From NCBI GenBank assembly GCA_046295975.1, contig JBKBMG010000012.1, positions 48,777-112,776 of the forward strand: a stretch of DNA of 64,000 nucleotides. The letters run 5' to 3'. The notes below the pieces were generated by a model, which saw only the letters and a list, made by a program, of their open reading frames with translations, was not told the DNA's origin and did no database searches. Each line of letters begins with the position of its first letter. Position 1 is the first letter of the stretch. This document shows positions 58,231 through 64,000 of the stretch, piece after piece. The stretch is from UBA2357 sp046295975. GTDB lineage: Bacteria; Pseudomonadota; Gammaproteobacteria; Burkholderiales; Rhodocyclaceae. The translations under genes were made by a program, and so were the position numbers.

Positions 58231-60585
58231 ATGAAACTCGAAACCCCGCCGACCACCGCTCCAACCACCGCTCCAACCACCACCCCGGCCGCGGTCCCCA
58301 CGCAGCCACGCAGCGTACCGCACGAGTCCGCCCACCTGCACGTGAGCGGCGAAGCCACCTACGTCGACGACATCCGCGAACTGGCCGGCACCCTGCATGC
58401 CGCACTCGGCCTGTCCACCCAGGCACATGCGCGCATCACCGCCATCGACCTCGACCCTGTCCGCCGCGCGCCCGGTGTAATGGGCGTACTCACGGCCACC
58501 GACCTTCCCGGCGTCAACGACTGCGGCCCCATCATTCATGACGACCCGATTCTCGCCGACGCCACCGTGCATTACGTCGGCCAGCCCATCTTTGCGGTGG
58601 TGGCCGAAACCCACGACCTCGCCCGCCGCGCCGCCCGGCTCGCGAAAATCGACTACGCCCCCCTGCCCGCCCTGCTCGACCCGCTGGAAGCGAAGCGCCA
58701 ACAGGCCTTCGTGCTGCCGCCCATGCAACTCGTGCGCGGCGAACCGGCTGCGCGCCTGGCTGCCGCCCCGCACCGACTGAGCGGCCAATGGCAGGTCGGC
58801 GGCCAGGAGCAGTTCTACCTGGAAGGCCAGATTTCCTACGCCGTACCGCGCGAGGACGGCTGCATCCAGCTGTGGTGCTCCACCCAGCACCCCACCGAAA
58901 TGCAGCAGATGGTGGCCCACGCGCTGCACATCGCCGCCAACCGCGTGCAGGTGGAGATGCGCCGTATGGGCGGGGGCTTCGGCGGCAAGGAATCGCAATC
59001 CGCCCTCTTCGCCTGCGTCGCCTCGCTGGCGGCATGGAAGCTGCGCCGGCCGGTAAAGCTGCGCCCCGACCGTGACGACGACATGCTGATCACCGGCAAG
59101 CGCCACGACTTCCACTACGACTACGAAGTCGGCTTCGACGACGACGGTCGCATACTCGGCGTACGGGTGGACATGACCGCGCGCGCCGGCTTTTCCGCCG
59201 ACCTCTCCGGCCCGGTGGCCACCCGCGCGATCTGCCACTTCGACAACGCCTACTACCTGTCGGATGCCGACATCCGGGCGGTCTGCGCGCGTACCAACAC
59301 CCAGTCCAACACCGCTTTCCGCGGCTTCGGCGGCCCGCAGGGCGCAATCGCCATCGAGTACCTCCTCGACAGCATCGCGCGCCACCTCGGGCGTGACCCG
59401 CTGGACGTGCGCAAGGCCAATTTCTACGGCACGGGCGAGCGCAACCTCACCCCCTACGGCCAGACTGTCGAAGACAATGTCATTCACGAGCTGGTCGCCC
59501 AGCTTGAGGCCGACAGCGACTATCGCGCACGCCGCACCGAAATCGCCGCGTTCAACGCCGCCAGTCCGGTGCTGCGCAAAGGCCTGGCCCTGACCCCGGT
59601 GAAGTTCGGCATTTCCTTCAACGTCGCGCATTTCAACCAGGCCGGCGCCCTCGTGCACATCTATACCGACGGCTCGGTGCTGGTGAACCATGGCGGCACG
59701 GAAATGGGCCAGGGCCTCAACACCAAGGTGGCCCAGGTCGTCGCCAACGAGCTGGGCATTTCGCTCGCACGCGTGCGCGCCACCGCCGCCGACACCAGCA
59801 AGGTGGCCAACACCTCGGCCACCGCCGCGTCCACGGGCGCCGACCTGAACGGCAAGGCCGCCGAGGATGCGGCGCGCCAGATCCGCCTGCGCCTGGCTGA
59901 GTTCGCCGCCCGCCACTACGGCGGCCAGCCCGAATCGGTGCGCTTTGGCAACGACACCGTCAGCGTGGGCGGGCGCGACCTCGCCTTCGACGAAGTCGTC
60001 ATGCAGGCCTATCTCGCCCGCGTGCAACTATGGTCGGACGGCTTCTACGCCACCCCCAAGCTGCACTGGAACCGCGATACCCTCACCGGCCGGCCGTTTT
60101 ACTACTTCGCCTACGGTGCCGCAGTGGCGGAAGTGGTGGTCGACACCCTCACCGGCGAATGGCGATTGCTGCGCGCCGATCTGCTGCACGACGCGGGCAA
60201 CTCCATCAACCCGGCCATCGACATCGGCCAGGTGGAAGGCGCCTTCATCCAGGGCATGGGCTGGCTCACCATGGAAGAACTCTGGTGGAACAAGAACGGC
60301 AAGCTCATGACGCACGCCCCCTCCACCTACAAGATTCCCGCGGCCCACGATTGCCCGCCGGTGCTCAACACCCGGCTGTTCGACAACCTCAACCGCGAAG
60401 ACACCATCCTGCGGTCCAAGGCCGTGGGCGAACCGCCGCTGTTGCTGCCGTTCTCGGTGTTCTTCGCCCTGCGCGACGCCATCGCCAGCCTGGGCGACGG
60501 GCGCACCGCCCCACCGCTGCGCGCCCCCGCCACCCCCGAGGCGATCCTCGACGCGGTGGACGCGCTGCGCGCAGCGGCACCCTGA
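58231..60585 (+). CDS. xdhB: Xanthine dehydrogenase molybdopterin subunit
   Basis: 784-residue catalytic subunit that hydroxylates hypoxanthine and xanthine to urate. Cofactor motifs are MGGGFGGKESQ and TAFRGFGGPQGA; the catalytic glutamate lies in KAVGEPPLLLP. The N-terminal 22 residues are a Thr/Pro/Ala repeat (PTTAPTTAPTTTP) not belonging to the family core, encoded by imperfect 12-bp repeats. Starts 45 bp after xdhA. Confidence 0.95.
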   Translation: MKLETPPTTAPTTAPTTTPAAVPTQPRSVPHESAHLHVSGEATYVDDIRELAGTLHAALGLSTQAHARITAIDLDPVRRAPGVMGVLTATDLPGVNDCGPIIHDDPILADATVHYVGQPIFAVVAETHDLARRAARLAKIDYAPLPALLDPLEAKRQQAFVLPPMQLVRGEPAARLAAAPHRLSGQWQVGGQEQFYLEGQISYAVPREDGCIQLWCSTQHPTEMQQMVAHALHIAANRVQVEMRRMGGGFGGKESQSALFACVASLAAWKLRRPVKLRPDRDDDMLITGKRHDFHYDYEVGFDDDGRILGVRVDMTARAGFSADLSGPVATRAICHFDNAYYLSDADIRAVCARTNTQSNTAFRGFGGPQGAIAIEYLLDSIARHLGRDPLDVRKANFYGTGERNLTPYGQTVEDNVIHELVAQLEADSDYRARRTEIAAFNAASPVLRKGLALTPVKFGISFNVAHFNQAGALVHIYTDGSVLVNHGGTEMGQGLNTKVAQVVANELGISLARVRATAADTSKVANTSATAASTGADLNGKAAEDAARQIRLRLAEFAARHYGGQPESVRFGNDTVSVGGRDLAFDEVVMQAYLARVQLWSDGFYATPKLHWNRDTLTGRPFYYFAYGAAVAEVVVDTLTGEWRLLRADLLHDAGNSINPAIDIGQVEGAFIQGMGWLTMEELWWNKNGKLMTHAPSTYKIPAAHDCPPVLNTRLFDNLNREDTILRSKAVGEPPLLLPFSVFFALRDAIASLGDGRTAPPLRAPATPEAILDAVDALRAAAP

Positions 60586-60604
60586 ACACTTGCGGGAGAC
60601 CGAC

Positions 60605-61747
60605 ATGACGCACTGGATCTTCGACCTCACCCGCGCGCTGGCGCGCGGCGTTCCCGCGGTGCTCGTCAGCGTCGCCGCCAGCCGCGGCTCGGTCCCGCGG
60701 GGCCCCGGCGCCCACATGGTGGTCACCGCCCACGACTGTGCCGGCACCATAGGCGGCGGACAACTCGAGTACCGCGCCATCGACATCGCCCGCGCGCAAC
60801 TCGCCAGCCGCAACGACGGCCCGCAACTGCTGCGCTTTCCGCTCGGCGCAAGCGTCGGCCAATGTTGTGGCGGTGTGGTGCAACTGAGTTTCGAAACCGT
60901 GGACGCCGAGCAGCACGCCTGGGTGGCGCTGGCCGCCGCCTACCAGCGCGAGGGCCGACGCTGGTTGCGCATCGCATCGCTGAACACGCACCCTGCCAAC
61001 GCGGTGGCCGTGTTCGACGAGGCCAGCCTGGTCACGCCCACCGTCGTCCGTCAGCCCGGCGGCACGCCCTCCCCCACCCACCCGGCACTCGACGACCCGC
61101 GTGTGGCCGAACAACTTCAGGCCATGCTGGCGGATAACCAACCCTCGGCCTTGCTCGCCGGCGCCCCCACGCTGGCCGATGCCAGCCTGCAAGAAAGCAC
61201 CGCAGCGCGCTGGCTGCTGGATGTCTCGGTACCACCGGAACTCACCGTGGTGCTGTTCGGCGCCGGCCATGTCGGCCGCGCCCTGGTGGAGGTGCTTGGG
61301 CGCCTGCCACTGCGGGTGATCTGGGTGGACACCCGCGACGACGAACTGCCGGCTTCACTGCCGGCCAACGTCGAAGCGCGCATCACCGACACTCCTTGCG
61401 CCGAAGTGCGTGCTGCCCCCGGCGACGCCCTGTTCCTGGTACTCACCCACAATCACGCGCTGGACTTCGAACTCACCCGCGCCATCCTGGACCGCGGAAA
61501 CTTCCGCTTCTTCGGGCTCATCGGCTCGCGCAGCAAGCGCCTGAGTTTCGAGCGCCGCCTGCGCGAACGCGGCTACGCCGAAACCGCCCTGGCGGCAATG
61601 ACCTGCCCGATCGGCCTGCCCGGCATCGCCGGCAAGGAACCGGAAATCATCGCCATCTCGGTGGCCGCCGAACTGCTGCAACTGCGCGGTGTCAGCCTGT
61701 CCGCCCGTCGCGTCGAAGCGCCGGCGCGCGCCGGCCTCGCCGCATGA
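60605..61747 (+). CDS. xdhC: Xanthine dehydrogenase accessory protein XdhC
   Basis: 380-residue maturation factor that binds molybdenum cofactor and promotes its sulfuration before insertion into XdhB. The N-terminal part (VSVAASRGSVPRGPGAHMVV, GTIGGGQLEY) and the Rossmann domain (LFGAGHVGRALVEVLG) are typical. The start at 60605 is preceded by GGGAG at 60594-60598; an ATG at 60590 is less suitable. It ends 45 bp before guaD. Confidence 0.93.
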   Translation: MTHWIFDLTRALARGVPAVLVSVAASRGSVPRGPGAHMVVTAHDCAGTIGGGQLEYRAIDIARAQLASRNDGPQLLRFPLGASVGQCCGGVVQLSFETVDAEQHAWVALAAAYQREGRRWLRIASLNTHPANAVAVFDEASLVTPTVVRQPGGTPSPTHPALDDPRVAEQLQAMLADNQPSALLAGAPTLADASLQESTAARWLLDVSVPPELTVVLFGAGHVGRALVEVLGRLPLRVIWVDTRDDELPASLPANVEARITDTPCAEVRAAPGDALFLVLTHNHALDFELTRAILDRGNFRFFGLIGSRSKRLSFERRLRERGYAETALAAMTCPIGLPGIAGKEPEIIAISVAAELLQLRGVSLSARRVEAPARAGLAA

Positions 61748-61792
61748 TCGCCGCGTCCCCCTTCAGTCAAGAACAAAGGACCTAAGCCCGAC

Positions 61793-63103
61793 ATGAGCAA
61801 CCACGGAACCCCCCTGCGTGCAGTGCGCGGGGCAATCGTTCATTTCCTCGCCGATCCCGCCGACCGTCCCGATGCCCTGCAGCATTTCGCCGACGGCCTG
61901 ATGATCATCCGCGATGGCCGCGTCGCCGAAATCGGCCCGGCCGAGGCCTTGCTGCCCAGATTGCCCGCCGACCAGGCGGTCACCGACTACCGCGGCCAGC
62001 TCATCCTGCCCGGCTTCGTCGACACCCACATCCACTTCGCCCAGACCGACATCATCGCCAGCTACGGCGAACAACTGCTTGCCTGGCTGGAAAAATACAC
62101 CTTCCCCACCGAACGGCGCTTCGCCGACGGCGAACACGCACGCGAGGTGGCCGAGTTCTTCTGCGACGAACTCCTGCGCAACGGCACCACCACCGCCCTG
62201 GCCTTTGCCACGGTCCACCCCGGATCGGTGGATGCCCTGTTCGGCGCCGCCGCTACCCGCCGCATGCGCATCATCGCCGGCAAGGTGTTGATGGACCGCA
62301 ACTGCCCCGATTTCCTGCAGGACACGGCCGAAACCGGCTACTCCGAATCGTGCGCGCTGATCGAGCGCTGGCACGGCCGCGATCGCCTCTCCTACGCCGT
62401 CACTCCCCGCTTTGCCCCCACCTCCAGCCGCGAGCAGATGACCCTCGCCGGCCGACTGTTCGCCGAGCACCCCGGCCTCTACCTGCAATCGCACGTCGCC
62501 GAAAACCCGGGCGAAGTCGCCTGGGTCGCGGAGCTCTATCCCGAAGCGCGCAGCTATCTCGACGTGTACGACCGCTACCGCCAGCTTGGCGAACGCGCGG
62601 TCTACGCCCACTGCATCTGGCTGGACGACGAAGATCGCCGCCGCATGGCCGAAACCGGCTCAGCCATGAGCTTCTGCCCCACCTCCAACCTGTTCCTCGG
62701 CTCCGGCCTGTTCGACCTGGCGCGCGCCAAGGCCCTGGGCGTGCGCGTGGGCATAGGCACCGACGTGGGCGGCGGCACCAGCTTCTCGATGCTGCAGACC
62801 CTCAACGAGGCCTACAAAGTCCTGCAACTCAACGGCCAGCAACTCGCCGCCGAGCAAGCCTTCTACCTCGCCACCCTGGGCGGCGCCCACAGCCTTTATC
62901 TGGACGACCGAATCGGCAACCTCGCCTCCGGCAAGGAAGCGGACTTCGTCGTCCTCGACCCCCGCGCCACCCCCCTCCTCGCCCGCCGCATGGACAACAC
63001 CGCGACACTTGCCGAACAACTGTTCGTCCTGATGATGCTGGGCGACGACCGCTGCATCGCCGCCACCCATCTCCTAGGCGAACCCGCCTGGCTGCGCGGC
63101 TGA
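61793..63103 (+). CDS. guaD: Guanine deaminase
   Basis: 436-residue zinc amidohydrolase deaminating guanine to xanthine, which feeds XdhAB. Metal and active-site motifs are GFVDTHIHFAQTD, QSHVAENPGEV, YAHCIWLDDED and GTDVGGGTSFSML. Length and order fit bacterial GuaD. It is the last gene of the xdhABC-guaD unit. Confidence 0.95.
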   Translation: MSNHGTPLRAVRGAIVHFLADPADRPDALQHFADGLMIIRDGRVAEIGPAEALLPRLPADQAVTDYRGQLILPGFVDTHIHFAQTDIIASYGEQLLAWLEKYTFPTERRFADGEHAREVAEFFCDELLRNGTTTALAFATVHPGSVDALFGAAATRRMRIIAGKVLMDRNCPDFLQDTAETGYSESCALIERWHGRDRLSYAVTPRFAPTSSREQMTLAGRLFAEHPGLYLQSHVAENPGEVAWVAELYPEARSYLDVYDRYRQLGERAVYAHCIWLDDEDRRRMAETGSAMSFCPTSNLFLGSGLFDLARAKALGVRVGIGTDVGGGTSFSMLQTLNEAYKVLQLNGQQLAAEQAFYLATLGGAHSLYLDDRIGNLASGKEADFVVLDPRATPLLARRMDNTATLAEQLFVLMMLGDDRCIAATHLLGEPAWLRG

Positions 63104-63203
63104 ACGCACGGGCGCCGGAGCCTGCCACCCGGCGCGTCAACCCTGGCCACGCGTGCCGTAAAACGCACGCGGTTCCAACTCATGTATGCTATTAGGAAGC
63201 ATG

Positions 63204-63335
63204 GATTGATTCCCCCCTGTTCGGACCGAGCCTGTTTACGCCCTTGATTTTTCTAGGCATACCCTTCGACAAGCCCGTCCTGAGCGCAACCGAAGGGAAG
63301 GGCTCAGGGCGAACGGATTGAATCAGTGCTTCCCT
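63204..63335 (+). repeat. Long flanking repeat, left copy, containing hairpin repeat copy C
   Basis: About 130 bp, roughly two-thirds identical to 63762-63889 in the same orientation. The core at 63261-63316 has a GTCCTGAGC/GCTCAGGGC stem (63277-63285 with 63302-63310). The 129-residue gene lies between the two copies. Confidence 0.7.
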
Positions 63336-63362
63336 AGTCCGCGAATCCTTCAAGGAGCAGCC

Positions 63363-63752
63363 ATGAGCGTTGCCTACTACATCGTCCTCGACAACGACAA
63401 CCCGGGTTTCGATACCTTCATCAACGGAAAGTACCTGGCCCACGAAGACGGGCTCAACGAACTCTGCAAACACCTGGGGCTGAAGACACTCGACGATTTT
63501 CTGGTGATGTCGGACGACGATATTTCGGACTTGCTGGGTGAAGACATCGAGCTTCCCGAGCAAGAAGGCCAAAAGTGGTACTCGCCGGACGAAGGCATCG
63601 CCTGGGCGACCGCCCTCGCCAACCATATCAAGGCCAATCCAAGCTCGGTGGCCAACCCCCAAGGCTGCCTTGAAGATCTAGCCGAATACACGGACATTCT
63701 GGAAAGAGCCAGGAAGATCGACGCCAGATGGCACCTGGACCTCGACATCTAG
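63363..63752 (+). CDS. Protein of unknown function flanked by repeats
   Basis: 129-residue acidic soluble protein opening MSVAYYIVLDNDNPGFDTF, with SDDDISDLLGEDIELPE in the middle and an EDLAEYTDILERARKID helix near the end. AAGGAG 7 nt before the ATG supports the start. No catalytic motif seen. Flanked by direct copies of a dispersed intergenic element, so it may have been inserted as a unit. Confidence 0.75.
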   Translation: MSVAYYIVLDNDNPGFDTFINGKYLAHEDGLNELCKHLGLKTLDDFLVMSDDDISDLLGEDIELPEQEGQKWYSPDEGIAWATALANHIKANPSSVANPQGCLEDLAEYTDILERARKIDARWHLDLDI

Positions 63753-63761
63753 TGAAGGACG

Positions 63762-63889
63762 GATTCATTCCCCACCGTTCTGGCAGCGCCCGTCGAAGCC
63801 CTGGATTTCCCGAGGAACGCCCTTCGACAAGCCTGCCCTGAGCGCAGCCGAATGGCTCAGGGCGAACGGATTTGGTCGGTGTTTCCCCT
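63762..63889 (+). repeat. Long flanking repeat, right copy, containing hairpin repeat copy D
   Basis: Same orientation as the left copy. The core at 63818-63869 has a perfect 9-bp stem GCCCTGAGC/GCTCAGGGC (63835-63843 with 63855-63863) around an 11-nt loop. Confidence 0.75.
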
Positions 63890-63940
63890 GAATCCGTGTC
63901 CTGACGACTAGGATGTTCACTTAAGGCATTGTTTTGCAAA

Positions 63941-63946
63941 TATAAT
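63941..63946 (+). promoter_or_regulatory. Predicted -10 element before the right-edge gene
   Basis: Consensus TATAAT in an AT-rich stretch, 30 bp before the ATG at 63977; -35 weak. Confidence 0.4.
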
Positions 63947-63976
63947 GCTGGAATTTCCGGATTCACCCATTTCGTC

Positions 63977-64000
63977 ATGGCGCGTTTCGATCTGAAGCAA
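63977..64000 (+). CDS. Start of a coding region cut by the window end
   Basis: Only eight codons are visible (MARFDLKQ), after a plausible promoter. Openings of this kind occur in IS5-type transposases, but eight residues cannot establish that. Confidence 0.3.

Noticed and set aside
57856..60027. Leftward open frame of 723 codons opposite xdhA/xdhB
   Set aside because: Antisense shadow of two well-recognised xanthine dehydrogenase genes; Gly/Val/Arg-rich and motif-free.

Overview
The window is GC-rich bacterial chromosome, densely packed with genes. Gene content and order point to a betaproteobacterium, most likely Rhodocyclales (Azoarcus/Thauera/Aromatoleum type). That placement is an inference from protein character: an Rnf complex followed by nth, paired aat-bpt, a MoxR/CoxE pair beside c-type cytochromes, an NAD-reducing NiFe hydrogenase, and a PuuD-based purine pathway. 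No rRNA, tRNA, CRISPR array or intact prophage was seen. The fbpA-like gene is cut by the left edge and another coding region by the right edge.

Layout. (1) 1-3943: ferric-iron ABC transporter whose binding protein, permease and ATPase lie in three differently oriented transcription units. (2) 3971-6601: N-end-rule transferases aat and bpt, then pyrD. (3) 6692-13403: rnfABCDGE with a good sigma70-like promoter, followed by nth and a DUF1841 gene. (4) 13535-20553: lemA, an M48 protease with a TerB-like tail, membrane and TerB-like proteins, a pair of monohaem cytochromes, and a MoxR ATPase with a VWA/CoxE protein. (5) 20698-29768: MarR regulator, ClC channel with a minisatellite tail, a membrane protein, htpG, greB, a DUF465 protein, a MetY-type sulfhydrylase and an alpha/beta hydrolase. 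(6) 29887-33962: DUF2189 membrane protein, EEP phosphohydrolase, a CDF metal exporter with a His-rich N-terminus, and an HDOD protein. (7) 33956-39194: the hoxFUYHW operon for a cytosolic NAD-reducing NiFe hydrogenase (group 3d).

(8) 39438-63103 is dominated by purine catabolism. It holds an NCS2 xanthine/urate permease, hiuH-puuD-uraD-puuE-alc-allA, an allantoin/hydantoin racemase, a hypoxanthine/guanine permease, a GntR-FCD regulator, xdhABC and guaD. Guanine is deaminated to xanthine, xanthine is oxidised to urate by XdhAB, and urate is oxidised by membrane-bound PuuD, which has its own cytochrome c domain. HiuH and UraD then give allantoin; PuuE, Alc and AllA complete conversion to glyoxylate and urea. 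A glutaminase, two LysR regulators, a GAF-PAS-GGDEF-EAL protein and small unknown genes are interspersed. Two copies of one near-palindrome, before the permease and before xdhA, probably define a GntR regulon.

(9) 63104-64000: a 129-residue unknown protein flanked by two diverged direct repeats of a dispersed intergenic element (related copies at 31.8 and 42.0 kb), then the start of another coding region.

The most interesting non-coding signals are the paired GntR-type sites, two crossing complementarities over the ribosome binding site and start of the LysR gene at 42450, the dispersed repeat family, and several strong unexplained hairpins. No clearly new multi-gene system was identified.
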